Assembly: GCF_001548115.1 (NCBI RefSeq)
Contig: NZ_AP014821.1
Location: forward strand, 3,103,262-3,167,261
Reading direction: 5' to 3'
Origin: Geminocystis sp. NIES-3709
Lineage (GTDB): Bacteria > Cyanobacteriota > Cyanobacteriia > Cyanobacteriales > Cyanobacteriaceae
Length of the DNA: 64,000 nucleotides
Both the position numbers and the translations under genes were made by a program. Numbering within the stretch: position 1 is the stretch's first letter; each line of letters begins with the position of its first letter. Below the pieces are notes generated by a model, which saw only the letters and a list, made by a program, of their open reading frames with translations, did not search any database and was not told where the DNA came from. Of the stretch, positions 18,319 through 28,633 are shown piece after piece.

Positions 18319-18526
18319 ATAGTAATTACTCTTTTACTGATTTTAACGTGATGTTTTTTCTCAGGCAAAAATTAAGCTCGATCGTGCGACACCACTTTGT
18401 GATCGAGTTTTTATCGTGTAAAATAGATAAAAATATTCTTAAAAAAGAAACTTCGACTTTAAAGATAAACTTACCCTCTGTTCGATGAAAAAATATTGTC
18501 GAAAGGGTTGCTAAGCTAAGACGCAT

Positions 18527-19684
18527 TTAACTTACATTGATTAATTCACCCTTATTCTTAAATTTTTTACTCCAATTAATTACTAAACCTCCTTCATTTA
18601 ATAAGTAATTTACTGTTTTTTCTAGCTGTTCTTTATTTTCAAAGTTTCTATAAGCTATATATTCCTTTGCCGAATGCCACACTAATTCTATTAAGTTATA
18701 ATCTGGACTATATACCGGTAAATATTCTAGTCTTATATTCGGTAGATTTTTTTCTATTTTTTCTACTATTTCCTTTTTTTTATGGAAACTTGCGTTGTCT
18801 AATATTATGATTATTTTCGGACCACATTCTTTAAAATCTTTTTCATCATTTCCCTTACTTACCCATTCATTTTTTATTTCTTCCCATAACTTTTTTAATT
18901 GTTCACAAAACGTTTCTGAATCACCTTTTTTTATTACAAAACATCTTCTTTTTTTATCCGAATATCTTATTCCTCCCATGATATTTACTCTTCCTCTTCT
19001 TCTTTCTCCCTTCACCTTTTTTCTTTTTCCTTCTTTCGTCCATGTTTTTCTTCTTATCACCCTTAAACTAAAACCACATTCATGAGGGGCTGTGTGGCGA
19101 ATTTAGTTCGCCACTTTAAACGCCCCATCCCAAAACCATACTTGAACTAACTCAGGATTCTCTTTACCTATTTCTATGTAATGTTCTAATTTTTCTTTAA
19201 ATGCTTTTCTTTGTTCTTGATTTTGTTTGTCTTCTAAACTATATTTTCCCCAAATATAACTATACTTTTTTCTTTTTAATATCCTCACTACTTGTGATTT
19301 GCTTAATTTAATTCCTGTCTCTTTTTCCAAATGTTCTGATAATCTTTGCCCCGTCCATCGACCAAAATCATATCCAAAATCTTCAGGATTTTTATCAACT
19401 ACTTCTAATAATCTTTCAATATATTTATCCGTTGCTTTTGTTTGGTTTCCTTTTCTTCTTTTATCTTGCAATGAATCTACATTATTAGGATTACCATGAA
19501 CTGCCCAGTAAGCCACCGTTTTGGGGGAACAACCCAAAAAAACTGCTATTTCTTGATAATTTTTACCATCATTCTCTAATAAAAATATTAAAATTCTTTC
19601 CCTGACTTCCGATCTCTTTTCTATTTTTAAAGCATCTTGTAGATACTTTCTTTCTTCCTCTGACAAAAAATTTTTAGAAGGCAT
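18527..19684 (-). pseudogene. IS630 transposase (type 2, copy B), split by a 45-bp insert
   Basis: The frame from 19684 runs through the HTH domain to VQVWFWDGAFKVAN and then meets a TAA inside the insert. The remaining frame resumes as ECGFSLR and carries the later catalytic residues (IIIILDNASFH, PDYNLIELVWH). The insert is 15 codons long, so the original frame continues after it, but it separates the catalytic D from the following E of the WDECGF motif and brings a stop. The enzyme should be inactive. Confidence 0.9.
19084..19128. repeat. 45-bp GC-rich palindromic insert inside the transposase gene
   Basis: Absent from copy A at the same place. It is preceded by CAT and itself ends in CAT, so it may be a 42-bp unit with a 3-bp duplication. 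It folds as nested stems: GTGGCGAA/TTCGCCAC around a TTTAG loop, with an outer GGGGC/GCCCC pair. It is much more GC-rich than the surroundings and looks like a REP-type or small mobile palindrome. Confidence 0.85.
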
Positions 19685-19933
19685 AAATCACACCTAAGTT
19701 TTATCTTTTCTGACTTAAATTATATACCAAATCAATGCGTCTTAGCTTATCAGCTATTGTTAAATTAAATTTCTTGTCAACATTGTTCATTGATTACTTA
19801 TTCTTGAATTAAAAAAAGGCTAAAAGCTAATCCCTAAGAGCTAATCGCTACCTCCACCCATAAATTTTATAGCTCTCTCAGGTAAACTTATAGAAGGAGT
19901 CAAGAAAAATTTTTTTGAGGGTTAATAATTGCT

Positions 19934-21118
19934 ATGGAAACCATCGCTTATTTACAGTGTCCAACAGGTATTGCAGGAGATATGTTTTTAGGAGCTTTAG
20001 TTTCGATCGATGTACCCTTAGAATATATTGATCATGCCTTGAAAAGTCTTAATTTTGATGAAGAATATACCTTAAGACAGGAAACAGTACAAAGACAAGG
20101 ACAAACCGCTACAAAAATTCATGTTAACTTAAATCATCATCGCCACCACCATCATCGACATTTACCTGAGATTAAAAACCTCATCAATAAAGGTAATTTA
20201 CCCCCTCAAGTCAAAGAAAATAGTATCGCTATTTTTCAACAACTAGCCATCGCAGAAGGAAAAGTACACGGTATTTCACCAGAAAAAGTTCACTTTCACG
20301 AAGTCGGTGCGACAGACGCTATTGTGGATATTGTCGGTACTTGTTTAGGATTAGATTATCTAAACATTCAAAAATTATACTGCTCTGCTTTACCCACAGG
20401 AGGAGGTACAATAAAAGCTGATCATGGTATTTTACCCGTTCCCGTTCCTGCGGTATTGCAATTATGGCAAACTAGACAAATCCCTATTTATAGTAATGGC
20501 ATTAATAAGGAATTAGTTACTCCCACAGGTGCCGCCATTGTCACCACTTTAGCGGAAGATTTTGGACAACCTCCCTCAATGAAGTTAAAGAAAATGGGTT
20601 TTGGTGCGGGGAGTCAAGATTTAGCTATCCCAAATATTTTAAGGCTGTGGTTAGGGGAAAAAGAAACTGTTGATAACTTAGAAACCATCGCAGTTTTAGA
20701 AACCCAGATAGATGATACTAACCCTCAAATTTTCGGTTATTTGTTGGAAGAATTGCTAAAGATTGGTGCAAAGGATGTATTTACTCAACCTGTCTCCATG
20801 AAAAAAAGTCGTCTAGGAATTTTATTAACAGTAATCTGTGACGTGGAAAAAATTGATCAATGTGAAATGCTTATCTTTAGAGAAACTACTACGATCGGCA
20901 TTCGTCGTCAAATTCAACAAAGGAAAGCCTTAGAAAGAGAAATCAAGACTATCACAACAAAATATGGCGATATTCGAGTAAAAATAGCTAAAAATGCTTC
21001 AGAAATCCTTAATATTCAAACTGAGTATGAAGATTGCTCGATCGTTGCGCGCAAGCATAACATTCCTTTACACATCATCTGTGCAGAAGTCAAAAAAATT
21101 GCCAATGACATAAATTAA
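19934..21118 (+). CDS. larC: LarC-type nickel-pincer cofactor biosynthesis protein (DUF111)
   Basis: 394 residues. The N-terminal LQCPTGIAGDMFLGAL matches the family start, followed by a His-rich loop at residues 68-76 (HHRHHHHRH), FHEVGATDAIVDIVG and LPVPVPAVLQLW. The C-terminal half (VLETQIDDTNPQIFGYLLE, FRETTTIGIRRQ) is the domain that binds CTP/Mn in LarC. In Lactobacillus the enzyme inserts nickel into the pyridinium dithiocarboxylate cofactor, and its gene needs a frameshift; here it is one frame. No larA, larB or larE is in the window, so the cofactor role here is inferred. Confidence 0.88.
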   Translation: METIAYLQCPTGIAGDMFLGALVSIDVPLEYIDHALKSLNFDEEYTLRQETVQRQGQTATKIHVNLNHHRHHHHRHLPEIKNLINKGNLPPQVKENSIAIFQQLAIAEGKVHGISPEKVHFHEVGATDAIVDIVGTCLGLDYLNIQKLYCSALPTGGGTIKADHGILPVPVPAVLQLWQTRQIPIYSNGINKELVTPTGAAIVTTLAEDFGQPPSMKLKKMGFGAGSQDLAIPNILRLWLGEKETVDNLETIAVLETQIDDTNPQIFGYLLEELLKIGAKDVFTQPVSMKKSRLGILLTVICDVEKIDQCEMLIFRETTTIGIRRQIQQRKALEREIKTITTKYGDIRVKIAKNASEILNIQTEYEDCSIVARKHNIPLHIICAEVKKIANDIN

Positions 21119-21291
21119 CTGACGTTTTAAATAAATAATAAAAACACTAATGATAAAAAAAATATTACAAAATGTACAAATAATCAGTGCTTCAAGGTTG
21201 AGGATGAGGATAAAATCCCCTTTTTTGCTACTTTAGCCCTATTTGCTCTGCAGGAGCGGTATCAGTAGTTAAAATTTACTAGAAAATATTT

Positions 21292-23823
21292 ATGATGGAA
21301 TTTATTGTTATCGATACCGAAGGAAGTGACACCCTCACAGAAATAGCCATTATCAACCAAGACGGGAAGCTAGTTTATGAAGCATTTGTCAAAACAAGAG
21401 GCAATAAAACAAATAGACTAAATCACAAATCCTTAACAGAAATCATCAAAGACTTACAAAATATCCTACCCAACCAGACTATTATCTGTCATAATTCCCA
21501 ACACGATCGTACCATTCTTGATAAAAGTTTCCGCAAATGCCGACAACAATTGCCTTCAACAACATTTATTTGTACCCTTGAATTAGCACAAGAAAAACAT
21601 CCCAACCTTCACAGTTATCAACTAGGCAACCTCTGCCGTAAATTTTTCCTACAAGTGGACAACCTTTATTTTCACACAGTTCAAGCCCATCGCGCTCGTT
21701 ATGATGCACAATTTACCTTACAATTATACTTATACTTAACTGTTCAGTCCCGAATAGAAAAGAAAACACCGATGACAGTCGAACAAATTGTGACAAAACC
21801 CTCTGTAAAAAATCCCTTTAGTAGCAGTCGTGTGGATGATCCCTATCAAGATCACTTAGACTTTGAACATATATACAAAAGCCAATTCTATCACCTGAAA
21901 TCCCTAGTGGAAGAAATCAAGCAAGATAGGGAAAACCAACAGAGTCGAGGCTCATTAATACTGGGAGAAGCAGGAAGCGGAAAAACTCACCTAATGATGC
22001 GGTTAGCTAAAGCCACATTAAAAACCAATCGCCTCTTATATGTGCGTCAACCCAATAATGCTAACTCCGTGATGCACCACATTTACTCAAGGATATTAGA
22101 AAGTTTCGCCCAAAAAGTTGACATCGAAGGCACTCAACGTACCCAATTAGACTTACTTTTAGCCCATGTTTTCACTAATATTTTAACATTAATTCAGCAG
22201 GAAGATAAAACCCAAAAATTAGAGCAAATAATAAAACTTTTACAAAATGATAGCCTAATTTTATACGATCGTTTAGGAGCAGAAAATAGTCAAAAAAATC
22301 GAGAGAATTGGAAATATATAGAAACCAAAATAACTCAATGGTGGGAGAATAATTATTCCGCTAGTGGTTACGCCCCGAATATTCTTAAAGGTATCATCAA
22401 ATATTGTAGCTATAGAGATCCTAAAACGAAAGATAAAGTAAGGAGATGGTTAACAGGCAATGAATTAGACAGTCAAATTTGTGAAGAAATAGACTTAAAT
22501 AATTGGCAAGAAGATAATCTTAGTAAAGATGATTTTGCCTTAGAAGGAATCCGTTTATTTGGGCAATTATCCACCCTTGATGAACCTTTAATTATTATCT
22601 TTGATCAATTAGAATATCTTATTCATAAACCCGACATTCTCATCAGTTTCGGTAATGCTTTAAGAGAAATTATAACCCATGTTCCTCATTCGCTAATTGT
22701 AGTTAATCTTTTTCCCGATCGATGGCAAAGTTTTCAAGGATATTTTGATGATTCTACTATTGATAGATTATCGATTAATAAACTAAATTTACAAACTCCT
22801 TCAGCAGATGAATTAAGAACAATGTTGGCAATGAAATGCGATCGAGTAGAGACAACTTTAGAGGAGTTATTTAAACCAGAAGATTTACAAGTAATTTTAA
22901 GACAATCTTCCATAAGAAAAGTCATTAATAAAGCAGGAGACTACTATCATTATCGAGTTTTAAACTTACCCTTACCCGAAGAATTACCGTCTAAAAACCT
23001 TACTTCTGTAGAAGAAAGATTAGTTAGTTTAGAAAATGCTTTAAGGCAAATTGCCCATATTTGCACACCCTTATTAAGTGATAATAACCTAGATAAATTA
23101 TTAACAGAAACTCCAAATACTGTTACTGTAGATACTGAAGTACAGGAAGAACAATCCCAATTTAACTTTGAGCTTGAAACTGTAGAAGAAAGCAAAGCAA
23201 AAGTTAATAATCGTCAAGAAAAATCTTCTAAAAAAGAAATACTATCATTGGTAGAAAAAACTATTTTAAATTACCTAGAAGAAAATGAAGGTTTAATTGC
23301 TGACAAATATCATAATGCTTACATTATTACTGATGATGATGAGTATGGAAAATTAGTGACAATTATGGAGGCATTTAAAAGCTATGATTCAAAGATAGAA
23401 TTAGATCATTTGGCTTTAGGTAAAAGAGTAATTCCTCAACATTTATTAATTACCAGAAATAAAATAAAATTAGTTGTTGGTTTTTTAAATATCGGAGGTA
23501 GTGCTTTTACTTCCAGAATTAAAAATTTTAATGAATTAATTATCTCATATCCTAATATCAAGTTTTATTTATTGAGAGATAAACAAGAAGGAGAGATTAC
23601 TGGTAAAGGTGGGAAACTCGAAATTGAAAAATTAAATTATACAGAAAATGGATCGTTTTTAATAGTAGATAAAGAAATAAGAGTTATCTTTGAATTAATT
23701 TATAAAATGATAGTAGCAATTAATCAAAATGATTTAGAAGTTAGCGTAGCGGATGCCATTAATGTAGTTTTAAATAGGTATGCAAATCACTGGTTAATTA
23801 AGGAGATTTTTGCTACAAATTAA
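21292..23823 (+). CDS. DEDDh 3'-5' exonuclease fused to a P-loop ATPase and an unassigned C-terminal domain
   Basis: 843 residues, no signal or membrane segment. Residues 1-150 form a complete DnaQ/RNase T-type exonuclease: D8 and E10 (VIDTEGS), D72 (CHNSQHD), H133 and D138 (HRARYDAQFT). Residues about 190-560 form an AAA+/STAND-like ATPase with Walker A GEAGSGKT (225-232) and Walker B LIIIFDQ (D438). A coiled linker follows (about 560-650), then a C-terminal domain (about 650-843, YHNAYIITDDDEYGKLV, LVVGFLNIGGSAFTSR) that I do not recognise. It stands alone between larC and tlyA. An ATP-gated nuclease in DNA repair or anti-phage defence is the best guess; the function is not shown. Confidence 0.8.
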   Translation: MMEFIVIDTEGSDTLTEIAIINQDGKLVYEAFVKTRGNKTNRLNHKSLTEIIKDLQNILPNQTIICHNSQHDRTILDKSFRKCRQQLPSTTFICTLELAQEKHPNLHSYQLGNLCRKFFLQVDNLYFHTVQAHRARYDAQFTLQLYLYLTVQSRIEKKTPMTVEQIVTKPSVKNPFSSSRVDDPYQDHLDFEHIYKSQFYHLKSLVEEIKQDRENQQSRGSLILGEAGSGKTHLMMRLAKATLKTNRLLYVRQPNNANSVMHHIYSRILESFAQKVDIEGTQRTQLDLLLAHVFTNILTLIQQEDKTQKLEQIIKLLQNDSLILYDRLGAENSQKNRENWKYIETKITQWWENNYSASGYAPNILKGIIKYCSYRDPKTKDKVRRWLTGNELDSQICEEIDLNNWQEDNLSKDDFALEGIRLFGQLSTLDEPLIIIFDQLEYLIHKPDILISFGNALREIITHVPHSLIVVNLFPDRWQSFQGYFDDSTIDRLSINKLNLQTPSADELRTMLAMKCDRVETTLEELFKPEDLQVILRQSSIRKVINKAGDYYHYRVLNLPLPEELPSKNLTSVEERLVSLENALRQIAHICTPLLSDNNLDKLLTETPNTVTVDTEVQEEQSQFNFELETVEESKAKVNNRQEKSSKKEILSLVEKTILNYLEENEGLIADKYHNAYIITDDDEYGKLVTIMEAFKSYDSKIELDHLALGKRVIPQHLLITRNKIKLVVGFLNIGGSAFTSRIKNFNELIISYPNIKFYLLRDKQEGEITGKGGKLEIEKLNYTENGSFLIVDKEIRVIFELIYKMIVAINQNDLEVSVADAINVVLNRYANHWLIKEIFATN

Positions 23824-23997
23824 AATTAAATCGAGTATCCTAAAAATAGTTGAGTAGAGTGGGCAATCCTAATCCAAAATTCCCTTGTTAGAATATTAAA
23901 AGACAGATGTTGATTTCGTTTTATCAACCTGAATAACTCTTAAGCCAATACTATCAGTTTATAATTGTTGAGTTGCACTTTCGGTTAAAATAAAAAA

Positions 23998-24813
23998 ATG
24001 CCTAAAGAACGAATAGATGTACTCTTGACAGATAAGCAATTATGTGATACAAGATCGATCGCTCAAAAATTGATTCGTGCAGGAAAAGTAAGGGTAAAAG
24101 AACAAATTATTGATAAACCCGGCACTTTAATTGACATTGATAGCATAATTGAAGTGGAGCAAGAGCCTCCTTTTGTTTCCAGGGGGGGAGAAAAGTTAGT
24201 TAAAGCATTACAGGAGTTTAACATCACTGTAGAGGGGAGAATTTGTCTTGATGGGGGTATTTCGACAGGAGGATTTACTGATTGCCTTTTGCAACAAGGT
24301 GCCAGTAAAGTTTATGGAGTAGATGTGGGATATGGACAAGTAGCATGGAAATTACGACAAGACGATCGAGTGATATTATTAGAAAGGACAAATTTTAGAC
24401 ATCTTACGATCGAAAAACTATACAAGAATGAGAAAAAAGCCGATTTAGGAGTAATGGACTTATCATTTATCTCCCTTACTAAAGTTTTAGGTAAACTATG
24501 GGAATTATTAGCCGAACCAAGGGATATTATATTATTAGTAAAACCGCAGTTTGAAGTTGGTAAGGATAAAGTCGGGAAAAATGGAGTAGTGAGGGATTTC
24601 CGTTTACAAGCCTCTGCCATTTACGAAGTATTAACAGAAGCGATGACATTAGGATGGCAATATCAAAGTTTAACATGGTCACCGATAACTGGACCTGCAG
24701 GAAATATTGAATATCTCCTGTGGTTAAATCAATTAGGTGACAATAATTCTCCTTGTTTAACGATGATAGAACAATTAACACGTCAAAGTCAGGAAAAAAT
24801 TAATCATAAATGA
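23998..24813 (+). CDS. tlyA: TlyA-family rRNA (cytidine-2'-O)-methyltransferase
   Basis: 271 residues with an S4 RNA-binding domain at the N-terminus (ERIDVLLTDKQLCDTRSIAQ to about residue 60) and an FtsJ-like SAM-dependent methyltransferase domain: LDGGISTGGFTDCLLQQGA (SAM loop), DLGVMDLSFISLTKVL and LLVKPQFEVGKDKVGK. TlyA enzymes 2'-O-methylate rRNA; older databases call the family hemolysin A. The ATG at 23998 is well placed for the S4 domain. The gene is likely monocistronic or followed by the small frame at 24851. Confidence 0.9.
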   Translation: MPKERIDVLLTDKQLCDTRSIAQKLIRAGKVRVKEQIIDKPGTLIDIDSIIEVEQEPPFVSRGGEKLVKALQEFNITVEGRICLDGGISTGGFTDCLLQQGASKVYGVDVGYGQVAWKLRQDDRVILLERTNFRHLTIEKLYKNEKKADLGVMDLSFISLTKVLGKLWELLAEPRDIILLVKPQFEVGKDKVGKNGVVRDFRLQASAIYEVLTEAMTLGWQYQSLTWSPITGPAGNIEYLLWLNQLGDNNSPCLTMIEQLTRQSQEKINHK

Positions 24814-24850
24814 CAGTGATTGTAAAAATAAAAATGGTAGCAGTGTTAAT

Positions 24851-25162
24851 GTGAGTGAAGTTTTAACTCCCGATACTTTCCTTTGGATTATCCTCGATCA
24901 AATTAATCGTGTTAATGTTAATTATCTATTCTGTGGTCGATCGAATCAATTGTTTGATTATAAGTTACAAGAAAATTCTATCAAATCCTCGATCATAACT
25001 TTAGATAACAAATCTATATCTGAAGTAAAGGAAGTAACGAAAAAAAGGTTAATTGGAGTGGGGAATATAGGAAAAACAGCTAATAGAACTTCCTATACCC
25101 TTTACAATTCTTATAATAATCAACTTAAATTTAGAAAGATTAATTATCAAAATTGTCGATAA
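24851..25162 (+). CDS. Small hypothetical protein, tail-to-tail overlap with icd
   Basis: 103 residues from a GTG start, 37 bp after tlyA. The N-terminal part ([20 protein letters not shown]) is amphipathic; no domain recognised. Its 3' end overlaps the last 23 bp of icd on the other strand. It could be a degraded or unreal frame; its composition is protein-like only in the first half. Confidence 0.35.
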   Translation: MSEVLTPDTFLWIILDQINRVNVNYLFCGRSNQLFDYKLQENSIKSSIITLDNKSISEVKEVTKKRLIGVGNIGKTANRTSYTLYNSYNNQLKFRKINYQNCR

Positions 25163-26567
25163 TTGCTTGAGCAAACTCTGAACACTTTAAAGGTGTTTCA
25201 ACAGGAGGAGTCATCATCCTTGCTAAATCATAAGTAACTTGTCGAGATGCGATCGCCTTACTAATACCAGCACGAATCAAATCGGCGGCTTCTTGCCAAC
25301 CCATATACTCTAACATCATCACTCCTGATAGGATAACAGATCCAGGGTTGATGCGATCGAGTCCAGCGTGTTTCGGTGCAGTTCCATGAGTAGCTTCAAA
25401 AATAGCACAGTTATCCCCAATATTAGCACCCGGCCCCATTCCTAATCCTCCGACAATAGCGGCGGCGGCATCTGATAAATAGTCTCCGTTGAGGTTCATA
25501 GTTGCTAAAATAGAGTATTCATCAGGGCGAGTTTGAATTTGTTGAAAGATACTATCGGCAATTCGATCGTTTACCATAATTTTATCTTGCCATTGTCCAT
25601 TACCGTGACTATTCCAGATAGCTTCTAAAACAGTTTTCACTTCTTGACAAATTACGGCTTGTTTTTCAGGGGTTAAACCATCATAACCCGGTTCAATTTT
25701 ACGAGCATTATCTTCGATAGAAATATCTGGATTTGCTTCTTTATTACCTAAAATCCATGATTCTCTCTCAGTAACACATTCTTCTCTAAATTCTGTGGTA
25801 GCGGTTTCATAACCCCAATCACGAAAAGCACCTTCAGTATATTTCATGATATTGCCTTTGTGGACTAAAGTAACCATCTGTTTATTTTTGGGCAAACGTA
25901 AGGCATTTTGAATTGCTCGTCTAACTAAACGTTGTGAGCCTTTTTTACTAATAGGTTTAATACCGATACCTGAATCGAGAGGAATTTGTTTATTTTTGTG
26001 TTCAGGGGTAGCTGGAATTAACTCTTCATTGAGAATTTTAATCAATTTTTGTCCAATTTCTGAGCCTTCTTTCCATTCAATCCCTAAATATATATCTTCT
26101 GTATTTTCACGATAAACAATCACATCTAATTTTTCGGGAGTTTTATGGGGAGAAGGTGTACCTTCATAATAACGACAAGGACGAACACAACTGTAAAGAT
26201 CAAAAATCTGTCTTAAAGCAACGTTTAAAGAACGAATACCACCACCTACAGGAGTAGTTAAAGGGCCTTTGATGGCAATACCATATTCTCTAATGGCAGT
26301 TAAAGTGTCTTCAGGTAAATATTGATAAGTGCCGTATTTTTCACAAGCCTCATCTCCCGCATAGATTTTAAACCAATTAATCTTACGTTTCCCACCATAG
26401 GCTTTTTCTACTGCTGCATCAATAACTTTTTCTGAAGCTGGCCAAATATCAACTCCTGTACCATCACCACGAATGAAGGGAATAATAGGATTATCAGGTA
26501 CGATCGGTAAACCATTATCAAACTTAATTTTACTACCAACCTCTGGCGGTGTCAATTTTTCAAACAT
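25140..26567 (-). CDS. icd: NADP-dependent isocitrate dehydrogenase
   Basis: 475 residues, the typical cyanobacterial length. Motifs: [16 protein letters not shown] at the start, the substrate-binding [46 protein letters not shown], the metal-binding [11 protein letters not shown], and [12 protein letters not shown] near the NADP site. It converts isocitrate to 2-oxoglutarate in the incomplete TCA route that supplies GS-GOGAT. In cyanobacteria icd is NtcA-controlled; I found no perfect GTA-N8-TAC upstream, only a partial GTAGCCTTTTATC. Confidence 0.96.
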   Translation of the reverse strand: MFEKLTPPEVGSKIKFDNGLPIVPDNPIIPFIRGDGTGVDIWPASEKVIDAAVEKAYGGKRKINWFKIYAGDEACEKYGTYQYLPEDTLTAIREYGIAIKGPLTTPVGGGIRSLNVALRQIFDLYSCVRPCRYYEGTPSPHKTPEKLDVIVYRENTEDIYLGIEWKEGSEIGQKLIKILNEELIPATPEHKNKQIPLDSGIGIKPISKKGSQRLVRRAIQNALRLPKNKQMVTLVHKGNIMKYTEGAFRDWGYETATTEFREECVTERESWILGNKEANPDISIEDNARKIEPGYDGLTPEKQAVICQEVKTVLEAIWNSHGNGQWQDKIMVNDRIADSIFQQIQTRPDEYSILATMNLNGDYLSDAAAAIVGGLGMGPGANIGDNCAIFEATHGTAPKHAGLDRINPGSVILSGVMMLEYMGWQEAADLIRAGISKAIASRQVTYDLARMMTPPVETPLKCSEFAQAIIDNFDN

Positions 26568-26718
26568 ATTAATTCTATAGTTATTTTTCTGTCTTTACTG
26601 GATATAAGATAAAAGGCTACCAAATTTTGTGTTCAGTTTAACGAAACTCCTATAATTTCCTCTCATTGAAAGACTGATTAAAATCTTATCTCGAACTGAG
26701 ATGATAAAGTTGATTTAC

Positions 26719-26743
26719 AAAAAAAAGGTGAGCAATGCCCACC
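26719..26743 (-). terminator. Rho-independent terminator downstream of pntB
   Basis: On the minus strand a GGTGGGCATTGCTCACC hairpin is followed by eight T residues, 30 bp past the pntB stop. A similar hairpin (GTGGGCAATGCCCAC) without a T-run lies at 39663-39677, just past the stop of the glutathione S-transferase gene. Confidence 0.85.
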
Positions 26744-26772
26744 TAACAATTAAAATTCAGAGAATGAAGTAA

Positions 26773-28215
26773 TTAGGCAATAATTAATACTTTTTCACCA
26801 GTTTTAGTTTTTTTGTTAGTTTTTTCTCTTAATGCCATTAACAAAGCGTCAACATTTGTTTTTGCATCACCAAAAAGCATTCTCGTATTTTCTTTATAAA
26901 ATAAAGGGTTATCTACTCCTGCATAACCAGTGGCTAAACTGCGTTTCATCACAATAGAGGTTTCTGCTTTCCAAACTTCTAATACTGGCATTCCTGCAAT
27001 GGTACTATTTGGATCTTCCAATGCACTAGGATTAACCGTATCATTAGCACCGATGACTAAAACGACATCAGTTATGGAGAAATCTTCGTTAATCTCATCC
27101 ATTTCTAATACGATGTCATAAGGCACATTTGCTTCTGCTAATAAGACATTCATGTGACCTGGTAAACGTCCTGCTACGGGGTGAATACCAAAACGCACGT
27201 TAACTTTACGACTTTTCAAAATTTTGGTAATTTCAGAAACTCCGTGTTGAGCTTGTGCGACAGCCATACCGTACCCTGGAGTGATAATGACACTTTTGGC
27301 ATTAACTAATAAATCGGCAACTTCATCAATGTTAGTCGCAACGGCTTCTCCAACTTCTTGAGTAGTGGTGACAGTTGTGGTTTTTCCACTACCTTCCCCA
27401 AAACCCCCTAATATAACGCTAATAAACGATCGATTCATGGCTTTACACATAATATAACTCAGGATAGCACCACTACTACCCACTAATGCACCGGTGATAA
27501 TTAGTAAGTCATTACTTAACATAAAACCGGCGGCGGCGGCAGCCCATCCAGAATAACTATTTAACATGGAAATAACTACAGGCATATCAGCACCACCGAT
27601 AGCTGCCACCAAGTGGATACCTAATAAACAGGCAATTCCTGTCATAATTAACAAGGGTTGTAAACCTGATTCTGTGTTAAGAAAGGCATAACCAAGGTAG
27701 ATAGTTGCACCTAACATCCCCAAATTAAGAAAATGTCTTGCAGGTAACATGAGAGGTTTTGAACTGATGATAGCGCGTAATTTACCAAAAGCGACGATCG
27801 AGCCTGTAAAAGTTACTGCACCGATGAAGACACCAATATAAATTTCGATTTGATGGATAAATTCTTCTGAACCTATTAAACCAGATTCAGGCTGTAAATA
27901 ATTACCAACACCTACCAACACGGCGGCTAAACCGACAAAACTATGTAAAATTGCCACTAATTCTGGCATGGATGTCATGGCGACACGAGAGGCTAAAATC
28001 GCACCGATAATCACAGCAGGGATAATGGCAGTAATGAGGGTTGCGTAATTTGTAACATCAGCACTAAAGGCTGTAGCTAAAAATGCGATCGCCATTCCAG
28101 CGATACCATAAACGTTACCTTTTTCTGCGGTTTCTTGATTAGATAACCCCGCTAGACTAAGAATAAAAAGTGCACTAGCACCAATATAAGCAACGGTAAT
28201 GAGGTTTGTATTCAT
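26773..28215 (-). CDS. pntB: NAD(P) transhydrogenase subunit beta
   Basis: 480 residues. The N-terminal half has about eight or nine membrane helices ([39 protein letters not shown]). The C-terminal dIII domain binds NADP(H): [66 protein letters not shown]. With PntA it couples proton movement to hydride transfer from NADH to NADP+. It is the last gene of a minus-strand group and is followed by a strong terminator. Confidence 0.96.
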   Translation of the reverse strand: MNTNLITVAYIGASALFILSLAGLSNQETAEKGNVYGIAGMAIAFLATAFSADVTNYATLITAIIPAVIIGAILASRVAMTSMPELVAILHSFVGLAAVLVGVGNYLQPESGLIGSEEFIHQIEIYIGVFIGAVTFTGSIVAFGKLRAIISSKPLMLPARHFLNLGMLGATIYLGYAFLNTESGLQPLLIMTGIACLLGIHLVAAIGGADMPVVISMLNSYSGWAAAAAGFMLSNDLLIITGALVGSSGAILSYIMCKAMNRSFISVILGGFGEGSGKTTTVTTTQEVGEAVATNIDEVADLLVNAKSVIITPGYGMAVAQAQHGVSEITKILKSRKVNVRFGIHPVAGRLPGHMNVLLAEANVPYDIVLEMDEINEDFSITDVVLVIGANDTVNPSALEDPNSTIAGMPVLEVWKAETSIVMKRSLATGYAGVDNPLFYKENTRMLFGDAKTNVDALLMALREKTNKKTKTGEKVLIIA

Positions 28216-28248
28216 AATTTTGTAAAATGGGTAGTTGACAATTGAGAG

Positions 28249-28515
28249 TTAATTTTTTTGATTTTTTTTGGCACTGTTTAGAATGCTTGTTAGTAGTCTT
28301 AGAAGCTCTTTTAAGTCAGATAATAGTGATTCAAAGGCTTTTTCTTCGATATAATCAGTTTTATAAAGTAATAGTAGCCAATACCCTGTTTTGTAGGCTT
28401 CTTTAAGGGAAATCGCTAATTTATGAATAAAATCCGCTTTACTTTCTCCTTTTTGTGCCTCTCTGACTAATGCACCAATGGCTGTGGGTGAGGGTAATAT
28501 TTGTTCTGACAACAC
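28249..28515 (-). CDS. Four-helix-bundle (rRNA-intervening-sequence type) protein, probably frameshifted
   Basis: The frame gives 88 residues matching the family from helix 2 on (TAIGALVREAQKGESKADFI, LKEAYKTGYWLLLLYKTDYI). The usual first helix is present upstream in another frame: minus-strand codons before the A7 run at 28522-28528 read SFAIWIINLYKYLISEKK. One extra A there would join it to EYVLSEQIL. So the complete gene was about 120-125 residues and has lost one base, or the base is a sequencing error. It sits between pntA and pntB, transcribed with them. The family role is unknown; relatives occur inside 23S rRNA genes and as free genes. Confidence 0.7.
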   Translation of the reverse strand: MLSEQILPSPTAIGALVREAQKGESKADFIHKLAISLKEAYKTGYWLLLLYKTDYIEEKAFESLLSDLKELLRLLTSILNSAKKNQKN

Positions 28516-28633
28516 ATATTCTTTTTTTCTGATATTAGATACTTGTATAAGTTAATTATCCAAATCGCAAAACTAAGAGATATATCTTGAATAGGATTTG
28601 TTTTGATTTCTAAAAACTTCTGATTGTCAATTA

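Larger units (their letters stand above)
18514..19747 (-). mobile_element. IS630-family insertion sequence (1234 bp), type 2, copy B
   Basis: TA duplications at 18512-18513 and 19748-19749 and ends identical to copy A. Its length is exactly copy A plus 45 bp, the difference being one insert at 19084-19128. Outside the insert I counted about five substitutions against copy A in 1.19 kb, so both transposed recently. It lies between the M20 amidohydrolase gene and larC and breaks no recognised gene. Confidence 0.93.

Noticed and set aside
18326-18526. 66-codon minus frame upstream of the M20 amidohydrolase
   Set aside because: It runs across the IS boundary at 18514 and has no protein-like pattern; the IS end supplies its start by chance.
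26568-26640. NtcA box for icd
   Set aside because: Only GTAGCCTTTTATC is present; the right half TAC is missing, so it was not called.
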